Shown: positions 1-10,090, counted from the stretch's first letter. The stretch: DNA of 64,000 nucleotides from Lachnospiraceae bacterium NK3A20 (GCA_900107575.1 FNQX01000020.1:1-64000); one strand, 5' to 3'. Notes: generated from the sequence alone by a model not told the origin. Translations and numbers: made by a program.

Positions 1-5
1 ACCCG

Positions 6-107
6 CACGAGAAATTCGCGAAGGCGATTTCTCGTGAATCAGGGCCTCGGGGACGCTCGCGTCACCGAGGATCGTTTGGAAGCGACGCATCAGCGCCACT
101 TCCAAAC
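6..107. other. Array of three intergenic hairpins
   Basis: Three hairpins stand in a row ahead of the first gene. Arms 6-19/24-36 give 13 pairs with one bulged base. Arms 45-55/60-70 give 11 positions with one mismatch. Arms 74-82/99-107 give 9 perfect pairs. No T-run follows the last one, so this is not a simple terminator. The element lies 55 bases before the first permease and may act in the mRNA between the missing upstream gene (probably the binding protein) and the permeases, where hairpins often stabilise the upstream message. Function is inferred. Confidence 0.6.
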
Positions 108-161
108 TTTCCTCTCAAAAGGTTGTGAAAAAGGATAGTTACGGAATCAGAGGGGTTCGAT

Positions 162-1166
162 ATGAAGGGACTGAAAAAATATTACGGCCAGAAGATCCTG
201 TGGTACCTCTTAACACTGGTATTCGCAGTGATTCTGAACTTCGTCCTTCCAAGGCTGATGCCGGGCAACCCGGTCAGCGGTATCGCCAGCAAGGCGGCGA
301 GCGGCATGACCGATGCCTCGGCGATCCAGAAGGTCTATGAGGAGTACGCGGAGAAATTCGGCGTCAATCTTCCTCTGTATCAGCAGTTCTTTCTATGGCT
401 GAAAAATGCATTGCACGGGGATTTCGGGGTATCTTTCTCGCAGTACCCGAGGACGGTGAGTGACATCATTCAGAGCGCTGTCTGGTGGACGCTGGCGCTG
501 CAGCTGCCGGCGATCATTGCCGGCTGGATCCTGGGGAACCTTTTGGGTGCCATCGCAGCCTACATCCGAGGCGTATTCGATAAGGTGATCCTGCCTGTTT
601 TCCTCTTCATCGGGAATATCCCGGCATTTGGTATGGCGACCATTATGCTGACGATCTTTGCGATCAACCTGAAGATCGCACCGGCGTCCGGCGGCTACGG
701 CTTCGATCTCATTCCGAACATGAGCTGGACCTTTGTGAAGTCAGTGATCGCCCACTATCAGCTGCCGTTCTGGTCCATCGTTCTCATCACGATCGGCGGT
801 CAGGCCATCGGCATGAGATCCATGGCAATTTACGAACTGAACGCGGACTATGTGAAATACTCAAGGTTCCTCGGCATCAAGGACCGCAAGATCGTAGGCT
901 ACGTGTTCCACAACGCGATGCTCCCGCAGATCACGGGTCTTGCCCTCTCGCTGGGCACCATGATCGGTGGCAATCTCGTCGCAGAGATCATCTTCTCGTA
1001 TCCGGGCCTTGGGACGGTGCTGCTGTCCGCGGTCAACGGCCAGGACTACCCGCTGCTGTCCGCGTGCACACTCATTATCACGATTATGGTACTGATCGCC
1101 AATCTCGTCGTCGAGCTGCTCTATGGCATCATCGATCCGAGAGTCAAGGCGAACCAGCAGGACTAG
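162..1166 (+). CDS. ABC transporter permease, OppB/DppB type
   Basis: Inner-membrane subunit of an oligopeptide/oligosaccharide importer. The 334-residue product has the family's usual length, an N-terminal membrane helix (about residues 12-30), a long external loop and five further helices. The cytoplasmic coupling-loop region around residues 215-245 ([20 protein letters not shown]) matches the OppB family. The ATG follows AGAGGGG. It is 15 bases from the next permease and is the first gene of a six-gene operon ending in two glycosidases. Because of those neighbours the cargo is more likely beta-linked oligosaccharides than peptides. The substrate-binding protein is not in the window. Confidence 0.9.
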   Translation: MKGLKKYYGQKILWYLLTLVFAVILNFVLPRLMPGNPVSGIASKAASGMTDASAIQKVYEEYAEKFGVNLPLYQQFFLWLKNALHGDFGVSFSQYPRTVSDIIQSAVWWTLALQLPAIIAGWILGNLLGAIAAYIRGVFDKVILPVFLFIGNIPAFGMATIMLTIFAINLKIAPASGGYGFDLIPNMSWTFVKSVIAHYQLPFWSIVLITIGGQAIGMRSMAIYELNADYVKYSRFLGIKDRKIVGYVFHNAMLPQITGLALSLGTMIGGNLVAEIIFSYPGLGTVLLSAVNGQDYPLLSACTLIITIMVLIANLVVELLYGIIDPRVKANQQD

Positions 1167-1181
1167 GGAAGGAGGAGACGC

Positions 1182-2423
1182 ATGAACACGATCAAAGGAG
1201 TATTCCGTTCCGGCAAATTCATCGTAGGATTTGTCATTTTCATCCTGATCCTTGGCACCTGCATCATCTATCCGCTCATTGTGACGTCGGATCCGCTCGC
1301 GATGCTGGGCCAGGGCAACTTCTTCCCGCCGGGCACCTACATCTCGCAGGAAGAAGCAGCGCTGGAGGACCCTTATACCCTGCAGCTGCCGGTTGAGATC
1401 AACAAACTCGACTCCGCGCTGGACGTTGGAACGAGGGCGGAAATTCAGTCCTTCCTCATCAAACAGGCGGGTGTTGCCGAGTCGGAGATCGACGTCACCG
1501 ACGCCGAGGCGCTGGCAAAGCTCTGGAAGGACAACTACGATCCCGAGGTGAAATATCAGGGCCTCACCTCCGCGAAGAGGAAAAAACTCAAGAGAATCGA
1601 CGCTGCGATCGACAACGCAATGAGAGAATCCGGCACCATGATCGCGAGCGAAGGAGAGGACGGTGCGCTCGAGCGTGACAAGACCATCCGGGACACCGAT
1701 TACATCAACACGAAGGATGTGACCCGCAAGGTCCTGCCCCTTGGCACGGACAACTTCGGGCGTGACGTTCTGACAGAGCTCGTCGCGGCGACGAAGTCCT
1801 CGCTGAAGATTGGTCTCGTTGCAGGCCTTGTCGCGACTGCGATCGGGCTTTTCCTGGGGCTGCTCTCAGGTTATCTTGGCGGCTTTGCGGACAACCTCAT
1901 TATGTTCATCACGAACCTGTTCACGGTCATCCCCTCGTTCGTCATCCTGATCCTCATCTCCTACAGCGTGGGCGATCAGGCAAGAGGCATCATGACGGTC
2001 GCGATCATCATCGGCATCACTTCCTGGCCCTGGACGACGAGATCCGTGCGCTCGCAGGTGATCTCTCTTCGTAACCGCGACCACGTAAATCTCTCGAAGC
2101 TCTCGGGTCACTCGATGCTGCGCATCATCTTCACGGACATCCTGCCCTACATTGCCAGCTACGTCGTCATGGCGCTCATTCTGCAGATTTCCTCCGGCAT
2201 CCTCGCCGAGGCGCAGCTCTCCATGATCGGCCTCGGACCCGCGACGACGAAGACGGCGACCCTGGGACTCATGATGCAGTGGGCGATGAACTATTCGGCA
2301 CACTTGAACGGCAGCTGGTGGGCGTATTTCCCGGTAGTCTTCATGATCGCGTTCATTTCGTTCTCGCTGAACCTGATGAACACCGGTCTCGACCAGGTAT
2401 TCAACCCGCAGCTTCGTGACTGA
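1182..2423 (+). CDS. ABC transporter permease, OppC/DppC type, with long loop
   Basis: Second membrane subunit of the importer. At 413 residues it is about 100 longer than a usual OppC. The first helix (about 13-33) is followed by roughly 170 polar, charged residues before the next helix near residue 208 ([19 protein letters not shown]). The permease core then follows, with the family's [13 protein letters not shown] coupling segment. The extra stretch should face outside the membrane and could contact the binding protein. The start is set by AAGGAGGAGACGC before the ATG. Family assignment is firm; the role of the extra loop is unknown. Confidence 0.9.
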   Translation: MNTIKGVFRSGKFIVGFVIFILILGTCIIYPLIVTSDPLAMLGQGNFFPPGTYISQEEAALEDPYTLQLPVEINKLDSALDVGTRAEIQSFLIKQAGVAESEIDVTDAEALAKLWKDNYDPEVKYQGLTSAKRKKLKRIDAAIDNAMRESGTMIASEGEDGALERDKTIRDTDYINTKDVTRKVLPLGTDNFGRDVLTELVAATKSSLKIGLVAGLVATAIGLFLGLLSGYLGGFADNLIMFITNLFTVIPSFVILILISYSVGDQARGIMTVAIIIGITSWPWTTRSVRSQVISLRNRDHVNLSKLSGHSMLRIIFTDILPYIASYVVMALILQISSGILAEAQLSMIGLGPATTKTATLGLMMQWAMNYSAHLNGSWWAYFPVVFMIAFISFSLNLMNTGLDQVFNPQLRD

Positions 2424-2437
2424 CAAGGAGGCAGACG

Positions 2438-3484
2438 ATGGCGAAAAAGATGCTGGAGGTCAGTCACCTCCGAACGAAATACATTACCAGATTCCACGAG
2501 GATGTGTACGCGGTCGACGATGTTTCCCTCACGGTAGAAGAGGGCAAGTCGCTCGGCATCGCCGGTGAGTCCGGCTGCGGCAAATCGACGCTCGCGCTCT
2601 CCCTCATGGGCTATTACTTCGCACCGCTCCACTACATGAGCGGTGATATCGTGGTGGACGGACAGAAAATATCAGGCATGAAGCCGGACGATGTCCGCCA
2701 TAAGATCCTTGGCAGCGAGATCGCATATATCCCGCAGGCCGCCATGAACGCGCTGAATCCGACCATGAAAATCGAGAGTTTCATCGAGGACGTCATGCAC
2801 GCGCACAAGATCGCGATGTCGAAAAAAGAGATCCGTGAGATGGCGGAAGAGAGGTTCAACGACCTCGGCCTCCCCGCGGACGTTCTCGACAGACACGCGG
2901 TCGAGCTCTCCGGCGGTATGAAACAGAGGACCGTCATCGCGATCAGCACGATCCTCTCGCCGAAGGTTCTCATCGCGGATGAGCCTTCCAGCGCGCTGGA
3001 TGTCAGCTCGCAGAAGCTGGTCATCCGCATGATGCGCCAGCTCATGGAGAAGGGCTATATCAAGTCCATGATCTTCATCACCCACGAGCTGCCTCTTCTG
3101 TACAACGTGACGGACGACATCATGGTCATGTACGCGGGACAGATGGTGGAGAAGGGCACGGCGCAGCAGATGGTCTTCGACCCGGTGCACCCCTACTCCA
3201 AAGGCCTCATGGGTTCGATCATCGTGCCCGAGGAAGGTATGAAGACGCACACGCTGACGGCACTCAAAGGCACGCCGCCGAACCTCAAGAACCCGCCGAA
3301 GGGCTGCCGGTTCGCGGACCGCTGCCCGTACGCGGTGCCGACCTGCCACGCGATGCAGCCGGATGAGAAGGTATTCAATACGGACAGGATGTATCGCTGT
3401 CTGTATTCTGTCAGAAGACTGAGGGAGGTGTACGCAAATGGAACTGCAGCAGCAAAACCAGACGACACAGCAATCTTCCAGTAA
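2438..3484 (+). CDS. ABC transporter ATP-binding protein, OppD/DppD type
   Basis: ATPase subunit powering the importer. It shows Walker [10 protein letters not shown], signature LSGGMKQR, Walker [13 protein letters not shown] and the H-loop THELPLL. The C-terminal oligopeptide-ATPase motif has the usual cysteine pattern ([14 protein letters not shown]). Length (348 residues) is typical. AAGGAGG precedes the start. Its last 47 bases overlap the next ATPase gene, indicating translational coupling. Confidence 0.93.
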   Translation: MAKKMLEVSHLRTKYITRFHEDVYAVDDVSLTVEEGKSLGIAGESGCGKSTLALSLMGYYFAPLHYMSGDIVVDGQKISGMKPDDVRHKILGSEIAYIPQAAMNALNPTMKIESFIEDVMHAHKIAMSKKEIREMAEERFNDLGLPADVLDRHAVELSGGMKQRTVIAISTILSPKVLIADEPSSALDVSSQKLVIRMMRQLMEKGYIKSMIFITHELPLLYNVTDDIMVMYAGQMVEKGTAQQMVFDPVHPYSKGLMGSIIVPEEGMKTHTLTALKGTPPNLKNPPKGCRFADRCPYAVPTCHAMQPDEKVFNTDRMYRCLYSVRRLREVYANGTAAAKPDDTAIFQ

Positions 3485-4295
3485 GATAGAGATTCCGGAG
3501 AACTCCTGCCTCTCCGGCAGGGGACTCACCAAGATCTTCGGCGTGGGTAAACAGACAACGCTCGCGGTAGACCACGTCGACTTTGATTTCAACAGGGGCG
3601 AGATCATCTCCATTGTGGGAGAGTCCGGCTCCGGCAAGACGACGCTCTCCAAGATGCTCCTCGGCCTCATCAGTGTGACGGACGGCACGGTCTATTACAA
3701 CGGAAAGCCCAGGGACATCTCGACTGCCGCGAAGAAGAAGGAGTACTGGAAAGACATTCAGCCGATCTTCCAGGACCCGTTCTCTTCCTACAACATGTTC
3801 TACAAGATTGACGCGGTGCTGGATGACTGCCTGCGCATGCGCGGTGCGGGGCGCCTGCCCGAGGATCAGAAGACCGCAATGAAAACGGAGGCCTGCAGTT
3901 TCGTCAATCTCAAATATGCGGAGCTCACCAATAAATATCCCTTCGAGCTCTCCGGCGGTCAGATGCAGAGACTCATGATCGCACGCATCTTCCTGCTGAA
4001 ACCCCGGATCCTGATGGCGGATGAGCCGACCTCTATGATTGATGCCTGCTCGCGTGCTACAATTCTGGATATGCTCCTGAAGTTGCGCGATGAGATCAAC
4101 ATGACGGTTATCTTCATCACGCACGACATCGGCCTTGCCTACTACATTTCGGACAAGGTCTACATTATGGAGCACGGCAGATTCGTGGAGTCGGGAACGG
4201 CGGATGAATGCATCCTGCACCCGCAGCAGGACTACACGAAGCGTCTCATCAGCGACGTTCCGAAGATCTACGAGAAATGGGATCTCGACGCATGA
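3438..4295 (+). CDS. ABC transporter ATP-binding protein, OppF/DppF type
   Basis: Second ATPase of the importer. Walker [10 protein letters not shown], signature LSGGQMQR, Walker [13 protein letters not shown] and switch THDIGLAYY are all present. At 285 residues it is shorter than many OppF proteins and lacks their Cys-containing C-terminal extension, ending soon after the ABC core. The ATG follows GGAGGTG and lies inside the 3' end of the preceding gene. The following glycosidase starts 22 bases later. Confidence 0.92.
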   Translation: MELQQQNQTTQQSSSKIEIPENSCLSGRGLTKIFGVGKQTTLAVDHVDFDFNRGEIISIVGESGSGKTTLSKMLLGLISVTDGTVYYNGKPRDISTAAKKKEYWKDIQPIFQDPFSSYNMFYKIDAVLDDCLRMRGAGRLPEDQKTAMKTEACSFVNLKYAELTNKYPFELSGGQMQRLMIARIFLLKPRILMADEPTSMIDACSRATILDMLLKLRDEINMTVIFITHDIGLAYYISDKVYIMEHGRFVESGTADECILHPQQDYTKRLISDVPKIYEKWDLDA

Positions 4296-4317
4296 CAATG
4301 ACAACAGCGAGGACACT

Positions 4318-6900
4318 ATGATCACGAAGACGATTGATGGCGGCTGGCAGCTGCGCACGGTGGGGGAGAAGGACTGGATTCCCGCCGTCGTGCCGGGCAG
4401 TGTCTATACCGACCTTCTCCGCGAGGGGAAGATGGAGGACCCGTTCTGGAAAACGAACGAGGACAAGGCGCTCGCCCTGATGGACAGGGACTACGAATAC
4501 CGGACGGAGTTCGATCTGGCGGATGTGCCGGGAGAAGAGACTTCCATCCTGGAGGCGGAGCATGTAAAGCTGCGCTTTTATGGTCTTGATACTATATGTG
4601 ACATCACACTGAACGGACAGCAGCTCGGCCACACGCAGAACATGCACCGCACCTGGGAATATGAGGTGAAGGACATTCTCCGGGACCACAACGAGCTCTC
4701 CGTCATTTTCCGCTCGCCCACAAAATTCATTCAGGCCGCGTATGATGCGAATCCGAACGTCTACGGCGCGGGCGATGCCATGCCGGGGTTTGTCTTCCTG
4801 CGCAAGGCGCACTGCATGTTCGGCTGGGACTGGGGCGCGCACCTGCCGGACGCCGGGATTTTCCGTCCGGTGGAGCTCATCGCCTATTCCGGCGGGCGCT
4901 TCGATTACGTTCAGGTGCTGCAGCACCACGAGGGAACAGAGTGGGATCGGAAGGTCACGCTGAAAGTGAAGTCGCACCTTTGCGATCTGACCGAAGACAG
5001 AGCCATACTGGAGTATCACCTGATCGCTCCGAACGGGCAGGAAGTAGATCTGGATGGAAGAGAAAATCGCAGGCTCCAGGAAGACAATACCTGCTGCGGG
5101 GGAGATGGTGCCTGCGACAATGACGATGGACGGTGCGGCTGCTCCTGCGGCCGTTGCGAGATCTGCGATGAGATCGAAGTTCCGAGCCCGCAGCTCTGGT
5201 GGCCGAACGGCTATGGAGAGCAGAATCTCTACACGCTGCGCATTGAGCTGAGGGACGCGGATGAAACCCTCCTGGATGTCTGGGAGAAGAGGATCGGCCT
5301 TCGGACACTCACGATGTCTACGGCGCCGGATGAATGGGGTTCGGAGTTCGCCACGACGGTGAACGGCGTGAAGATCTTCGCCATGGGCGCCGACTACATT
5401 CCGGAGGATCACCTCCTCGGCCGTGTGAACGAAGCTACGACGAGGAAACTGTTGGAGCGTTGCATCTTCGCGCACATGAATTCCATCCGCGTCTGGGGCG
5501 GCGGTTACTATCCGAACGACTGGTTCTATGACCTTTGCGATGAACTGGGTCTTGTTGTATGGCAGGACTGCATGTTCGCCTGTGCGATGTATGAACTGAC
5601 CCCCGAATTCGAGGACAACATCACGGCGGAGCTCACACAGAACTTTCGCAGGATGCAGTCACACGCCTGCCTGGGGCTACTCTCCGGCAACAACGAGATG
5701 GAGCAGTTCGGCTGCGGACAGGGTATGTTCACGCCGGAGCAGAAGCGCGACTACGGCATCATCTTCGAGTATCTCATTCCGAGGATCGCAGAGAAGTATC
5801 TGCCACAGACCTTTTACTGGCCGTCCAGCCCGTCCTCCGGCGGCGCGTTCCACGATACGTTCTCGCCGGATCACGGCGATCAGCATTACTGGGACGTATG
5901 GCATGGCAACAAGCCGTTCTCGGAGTATCGGAAGTTCTTCTTCCGCTACGCATCGGAGTTCGGCTTCCAGTCGTTCCCTTCCTTCGAGACGGTGAAGACC
6001 TTCACGGACGATCCGAGGGACTGGAACATTTTCTCGTACGTGATGGAACGCCACCAGAGGAACGGGCAGGCGAACGGCAAGATCATGAACTACATGCAGC
6101 AGACCTACCGGTATCCTTCCGATTTCCAGACGGTGCTGTATGCGTCACAGCTCCTGCAGGCGGACGCGATCCGCTACGGCGTCGAACATTTCCGCAGGAA
6201 CCGCGGCAGGTGCATGGGCGCGATTTACTGGCAGCTGAACGACTGCTGGCCGGTCGCTTCGTGGTCGAGCATTGATTACTGCGGAAGACTCAAGGCGCTG
6301 CACTACTACGCGAAGCGGTTCTTTGCCCCGATCATGATCTCCTGCGAGGAGCAGGGCATGATGACATCCGGCAAAGAGCTCAACAAGATGCCGAAGGACT
6401 TCGAGAAATCCATGCGGCTGTCGGTAGCGAATGAGACAAGGAGTGACGTTGACGTCCTCGTTCGCTGGCAGAAGAGAAATGCAGGAGCAAAGATCCTCTC
6501 GGGACACGAAGAGCGCGTACACGTGCCGGCACTCTCCAGTGTATGGCTGGACAAAGTGTTGCTGGATGGCCTTGATATTTTCCACGAATACATCAGCTAC
6601 CAGGCGATCCTGCGAGATGAAGGGAAGGGCAGAGAAATGGTCGCATCCGAGGGCACGGTGAACCTCTCGTATCCGAAGTATTATGAATACGAGGACCCGC
6701 AGCTAAGTGCTGTCGTAAGCGGCGATGAGATCACCGTAACGGCCGGCGCGTACGCAAAGAGTGTCGAGATCCGGAACGAAAACGACGACCTCGTGCTCTC
6801 CGACAACTTCTTCGACATGAATGCGGGCACGAAGACGGTTCGCATCCTGGAGGGATCGGCAGAGAAGCTGCGGCTGCGCAGTGTTTACGACATTCATTAA
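4318..6900 (+). CDS. Glycoside hydrolase family 2, beta-mannosidase-like
   Basis: Predicted cytoplasmic exo-enzyme releasing mannose from the non-reducing end of beta-mannosides. With the ATG after GAGGA at 4318 it has 860 residues and no signal peptide; the longer reading frame from 4135 would overlap the ATPase gene. The sugar-binding domain (about 1-190) is followed by two sandwich domains and a TIM barrel. The barrel has acid/base Glu460 (SGNNEM) and likely nucleophile Glu547 (RYASEFGFQS), the mannosidase pattern. Residues 259-283 form an extra Cys-rich patch with eight cysteines. It is co-transcribed with the importer and the GH3 gene. Beta-mannosidase is the best call; another GH2 specificity is possible. 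Confidence 0.85.
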   Translation: MITKTIDGGWQLRTVGEKDWIPAVVPGSVYTDLLREGKMEDPFWKTNEDKALALMDRDYEYRTEFDLADVPGEETSILEAEHVKLRFYGLDTICDITLNGQQLGHTQNMHRTWEYEVKDILRDHNELSVIFRSPTKFIQAAYDANPNVYGAGDAMPGFVFLRKAHCMFGWDWGAHLPDAGIFRPVELIAYSGGRFDYVQVLQHHEGTEWDRKVTLKVKSHLCDLTEDRAILEYHLIAPNGQEVDLDGRENRRLQEDNTCCGGDGACDNDDGRCGCSCGRCEICDEIEVPSPQLWWPNGYGEQNLYTLRIELRDADETLLDVWEKRIGLRTLTMSTAPDEWGSEFATTVNGVKIFAMGADYIPEDHLLGRVNEATTRKLLERCIFAHMNSIRVWGGGYYPNDWFYDLCDELGLVVWQDCMFACAMYELTPEFEDNITAELTQNFRRMQSHACLGLLSGNNEMEQFGCGQGMFTPEQKRDYGIIFEYLIPRIAEKYLPQTFYWPSSPSSGGAFHDTFSPDHGDQHYWDVWHGNKPFSEYRKFFFRYASEFGFQSFPSFETVKTFTDDPRDWNIFSYVMERHQRNGQANGKIMNYMQQTYRYPSDFQTVLYASQLLQADAIRYGVEHFRRNRGRCMGAIYWQLNDCWPVASWSSIDYCGRLKALHYYAKRFFAPIMISCEEQGMMTSGKELNKMPKDFEKSMRLSVANETRSDVDVLVRWQKRNAGAKILSGHEERVHVPALSSVWLDKVLLDGLDIFHEYISYQAILRDEGKGREMVASEGTVNLSYPKYYEYEDPQLSAVVSGDEITVTAGAYAKSVEIRNENDDLVLSDNFFDMNAGTKTVRILEGSAEKLRLRSVYDIH

Positions 6901-6933
6901 CATGCCTTGCCTGGCAGGGCGGAAAGGAAGCAT

Positions 6934-9495
6934 ATGGCTCATATCTTCGCGACAGCAAACGCGGCAATATCAGAGAGGGAGCAGCGGCACATGGCGCTCG
7001 CACGGAAGCTTGCGGGAGAGTGCGCTGTCCTCCTGACCAATGACGGGACCCTGCCCATCGACAGACCCGGGAACATCGCGCTCTATGGCGCGGGCGTCCG
7101 CCACACGGTAAAGGGCGGCACGGGTTCGGGCGACGTCAACACCAGATCGTCCGTGACCATTGAGGAAGGCCTTGTGCACGCGGGCTTCCAGGTGGTGACA
7201 GACGGGTGGCTATCGAAATATGACGAGGTTCTCAGAAAGAGTCAGGAGGCATACCGAGCAGAGATTGAGGCGAAATCGAAGGAGACCGGCGTACCGGCAG
7301 GCCTTTTATCTTTCCGCATCCCCTACCATGAACCGGCACCGGCCGTTGTCACGAAGGAAGATGCGGCGGTGGACGCTGACACGGCCATCTATGTGATCTC
7401 GAGGAACTCCGGAGAGGGAGCGGACCGGAACGCGGCAAAGGGTGACTACTATCTCTTTGACGAAGAGAAGGCATCACTGGCTGTGCTGCGGGAGAACTTC
7501 TCCAGAGTGATCCTCGTTCTGAATGTCGGCGGCGTGATGGATCTCTCGGAGGTGATGGGGGAGATGCGGCTCAATGCCATTCTCCTTCTGGGACAGCTCG
7601 GCAATATCACGGGAGATGCCGCGGCGGATCTTATCACAGGGAGTGTCACGCCTTCCGGGAAGCTCGCCGACACCTGGGCGAAACAGTACGAGGACTATCC
7701 ATCCTCCGCGACCTTTTCACACAACAACGGCGACGTGGACGATGACAACTATTCGGAAGGCATCTATGTGGGCTACCGGTATTTCGATACCGCGAAGGTG
7801 CTGCCGCTCTTCCCGTTCGGCTACGGCCTCTCCTACACGAATTTCGGCATGGTGCCGATCCGGACGGAGGTGCGGGACGGGGAGGCCTTCGTGACTGTCA
7901 AGGTGATGAATACGGGGAACCTCTATTCCGGACAGGAAGTGGCAGAGGTGTATGTCACGGCGCCGGACGGCACGCTGGACAAACCTTATCAGGAGTTGAA
8001 AGCCTTCGCGAAAACGCCGGTGCTCGCACCCGGTGAAGTGTGTGAGGTGACAGCCTCCTTCCCGCTCCGGCTCCTAGCCAGCTATTCGGAGAGGGCGGCA
8101 GCCTTCCTCATGGAGAGCGGCGATTATATCGTCCGCGTCGGCAGGGATAGCCGCAGCACTGTTCCTGCAGCCGTCCTGCGCTTGGATCGCCCGGCAGTCG
8201 TCGAGCAGTGCCGGAATGCCTTTGCAAGAGACAATGAGTTCGAGGAATTGAAACTGGGCGATGGCAGAACATTGCCTCCGGTGAATGACCGTGTTCCTGT
8301 GATCCTCCTCTCTTCCTCCGACTGCGAGACGATGACGGATGCGTATATGGAGGAGGACCGTCAGCTTCTCTCGACCGACAAGGACTGGAAGGTGACGCTC
8401 ACAGATGTCCGGGAAGGCAGAGCCTCGATAGAGGATCTCGTGGCGCAGCTCTCCAACGAAGAGCTCGCGCGCCTGTGCACGGGTAAATATCAGACAGCCG
8501 ACGGCGTATCGTCGATCGTCGGGGATGCGTCAAACGGTGTTCCGGGCGCGGCAGGAGATACCTCGGATGTGCTGGCAGAGCGCGGCGTGCGGAGCCTTAT
8601 CATGGCAGACGGCCCTGCGGGACTTCGCCTGCAGCCACATTTCAAGGCGCGCCATGACGGCACCGTGCTGCCGGGCGGCGCGGTATTCGGCGGTGAGGTC
8701 GCGGATTTCCCTTCGTATGATCATCCGGAGGATGTCGTGGATTACTACCAGTACGCGACGGCAATTCCGATCGGCTGGTCTCTCGCGCAGAGCTGGAATA
8801 CAGAGCTCGTTCGAGAGGCGGGCAGCATGGTAGGCGCCGAGATGGAAGAGTTCGGCGTGGACATCTGGCTCGCGCCGGCTATGAACATCCACAGGAATCC
8901 GCTCTGCGGCAGGAACTTCGAGTACTATTCGGAAGACCCGGTACTCACGGGTACAATCGCTTCTGCCATTGTGAACGGCGTACAGTCTCACTCCGGGAAA
9001 GGGGTATCGGTGAAACATTTCGCCGCGAACAACCAGGAAGACAACCGCTACTGCACGAACGCTCACATCAGTGAGCGTGCACTGCGTGAGATCTACCTGC
9101 GCGGTTTCGAGATGGTCGTACGCGATACACAGCCACAGACCATCATGACGAGCTACAACATGATCAACGGCGTCCACACGCCGGACTCCTTCGACCTGTT
9201 GCAGACGGTCGCAAGGGATGAGTGGGGCTTTGCCGGTACCATCATGACGGACTGGCTCTCGACCGAGGGCGCGCCGATGATCTCGGAAACGCAGAATCCG
9301 AAATATCCCTGGGGGAATGTCCCGGGCGCGGTACACGCGGGGAACGACCTGCAGATGCCGGGCTCCAAAGATGTGGAGGAGCGCATTCTGAAGGCGGTCA
9401 ACGAAGGCGCCTCCGAAGACGGCTATACCTGCACGAAGGCAGACCTGCAGTTCTGCGCGGCGAACGTCATTAAAGCGGTGCTGTTCGCAGGGTAA
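6934..9495 (+). CDS. Glycoside hydrolase family 3 beta-glucosidase, permuted domain order
   Basis: Predicted cytoplasmic beta-glucosidase acting on cello- or manno-type oligosaccharides. The domain order is circularly permuted: first the alpha/beta-sandwich domain (SGEGADRN, VILVLNVGGVMDLS), then a fibronectin-like domain beginning near FPFGYGLSYTNFG, and last the TIM barrel (ADGPAGLRLQ, APAMNIHRNPLCGRNFEYYS, VKHFAANNQE). The nucleophile is Asp773 in IMTDWLS. Permuted GH3 enzymes are known from Ruminococcus and Butyrivibrio. The ATG at 6934 follows GGAAAGGAAG and is preferred to an upstream TTG at 6907. The protein has 853 residues. Last gene of the operon; a strong terminator follows. Confidence 0.9.
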   Translation: MAHIFATANAAISEREQRHMALARKLAGECAVLLTNDGTLPIDRPGNIALYGAGVRHTVKGGTGSGDVNTRSSVTIEEGLVHAGFQVVTDGWLSKYDEVLRKSQEAYRAEIEAKSKETGVPAGLLSFRIPYHEPAPAVVTKEDAAVDADTAIYVISRNSGEGADRNAAKGDYYLFDEEKASLAVLRENFSRVILVLNVGGVMDLSEVMGEMRLNAILLLGQLGNITGDAAADLITGSVTPSGKLADTWAKQYEDYPSSATFSHNNGDVDDDNYSEGIYVGYRYFDTAKVLPLFPFGYGLSYTNFGMVPIRTEVRDGEAFVTVKVMNTGNLYSGQEVAEVYVTAPDGTLDKPYQELKAFAKTPVLAPGEVCEVTASFPLRLLASYSERAAAFLMESGDYIVRVGRDSRSTVPAAVLRLDRPAVVEQCRNAFARDNEFEELKLGDGRTLPPVNDRVPVILLSSSDCETMTDAYMEEDRQLLSTDKDWKVTLTDVREGRASIEDLVAQLSNEELARLCTGKYQTADGVSSIVGDASNGVPGAAGDTSDVLAERGVRSLIMADGPAGLRLQPHFKARHDGTVLPGGAVFGGEVADFPSYDHPEDVVDYYQYATAIPIGWSLAQSWNTELVREAGSMVGAEMEEFGVDIWLAPAMNIHRNPLCGRNFEYYSEDPVLTGTIASAIVNGVQSHSGKGVSVKHFAANNQEDNRYCTNAHISERALREIYLRGFEMVVRDTQPQTIMTSYNMINGVHTPDSFDLLQTVARDEWGFAGTIMTDWLSTEGAPMISETQNPKYPWGNVPGAVHAGNDLQMPGSKDVEERILKAVNEGASEDGYTCTKADLQFCAANVIKAVLFAG

Positions 9496-9569
9496 GATGG
9501 AGAGCGGAAGGTAAACAACAGTTCAGCAGCCCTGATACGGCAGGACAGGAGAATATTGAATAAGATTGA

Positions 9570-9598
9570 GCGACGGTTTCCGCAAACCGTCGCTTTTT
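9570..9598 (+). terminator. Rho-independent terminator of the importer/glycosidase operon
   Basis: A perfect 10-bp stem (9570-9579 with 9584-9593), a 4-base loop and five T residues. It lies 75 bases after the GH3 stop codon and separates the sugar operon from the fatty-acid operon. Confidence 0.92.
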
Positions 9599-9654
9599 CG
9601 ACCCATTGCGGAATCTGCTGATTGAACGGTTTCTGTGGCGGGAATAAAAATGAG

Positions 9655-9704
9655 GGTGCATCCGGGAGGTTATCCATTCCATTCCGGATGCGCCTTATTT
9701 TTTT
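9655..9704 (+). terminator. Second terminator-like hairpin, possible leader attenuator of the fab operon
   Basis: An 11-bp stem with one G-T pair (9655-9665 with 9684-9694) and an 18-base loop is followed by TTATTTTTTT. It ends only 30 bases before acpP. It may back up the terminator at 9570-9598, or act as an attenuator if the fab promoter lies upstream of it. No clear promoter was seen between it and acpP, which leaves the second option open. Confidence 0.7.
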
Positions 9705-9734
9705 GTCTATCACATACACAGAAGGAGACCGCAA

Positions 9735-9965
9735 ATGAGTTTTGAAGAACTGAAGGCACTGATCGTTGACACCCTTGGCTGCGAAGAAGAGAAAGTGACA
9801 CCGGAAGCGAAGATCATGGACGATCTGGACGCGGACAGCCTGGACCTCGTCGAGCTGCACATGGAGCTCGAAGAGAAGCTAGGCATTAAGATCCCTGACG
9901 AGACACTGGCGAAGATGTCCACTGTACAGGACATCGTGGACTATCTTAACAAGAACGCGGAATAA
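9735..9965 (+). CDS. acpP: Acyl carrier protein
   Basis: A 76-residue acidic helical protein that carries growing acyl chains on phosphopantetheine. The attachment serine is Ser35 in LDADSLDLVELHMELEEKLG, the classic ACP helix-II motif. AGAAGGAG precedes the ATG. It is the first gene of the fatty-acid operon and is separated from accD by 125 bases with several hairpins, which may allow acpP to be expressed at a higher level than the rest. Confidence 0.96.
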   Translation: MSFEELKALIVDTLGCEEEKVTPEAKIMDDLDADSLDLVELHMELEEKLGIKIPDETLAKMSTVQDIVDYLNKNAE

Positions 9966-9976
9966 AAATCCATGTC

Positions 9977-10053
9977 CACTGCTTATGCAGTGTCCATGAA
10001 TTCAATCCGGCATAGGCCGGGTTCAGATCGCAAGGCGAATCTGACATTCGCCT
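9977..10053. other. Intergenic hairpins between acpP and accD
   Basis: Two clear hairpins: CACTGC/GCAGTG (9977-9982 with 9987-9992) and AGGCGAAT/ATTCGCCT (10033-10040 with 10046-10053). A weaker CCGG/CCGG pair lies between them. There is no T-run. They probably protect or process the acpP message within the operon, a role inferred from position only. Confidence 0.5.
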
Positions 10054-10090
10054 CGCGGAAAAAGCGGCAACAGCGGAAGAAGGGGTAAAA

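Noticed and set aside
2672-3688. Long minus-strand open frame (338 codons) across the ATPase genes
   Set aside because: It is the antisense of two well-supported ABC ATPase genes, has no family features and is rich in His/Arg as expected for GC-rich shadow frames.
162-4295. Calling the Opp-type genes a peptide importer
   Set aside because: The operon has no peptidase but two glycosidases; the family name reflects homology, not the cargo.
4135-4317. Upstream in-frame extension of the GH2 mannosidase
   Set aside because: It overlaps the OppF gene by 160 bases in another frame and its residues do not belong to GH2; the ATG at 4318 has its own ribosome site.
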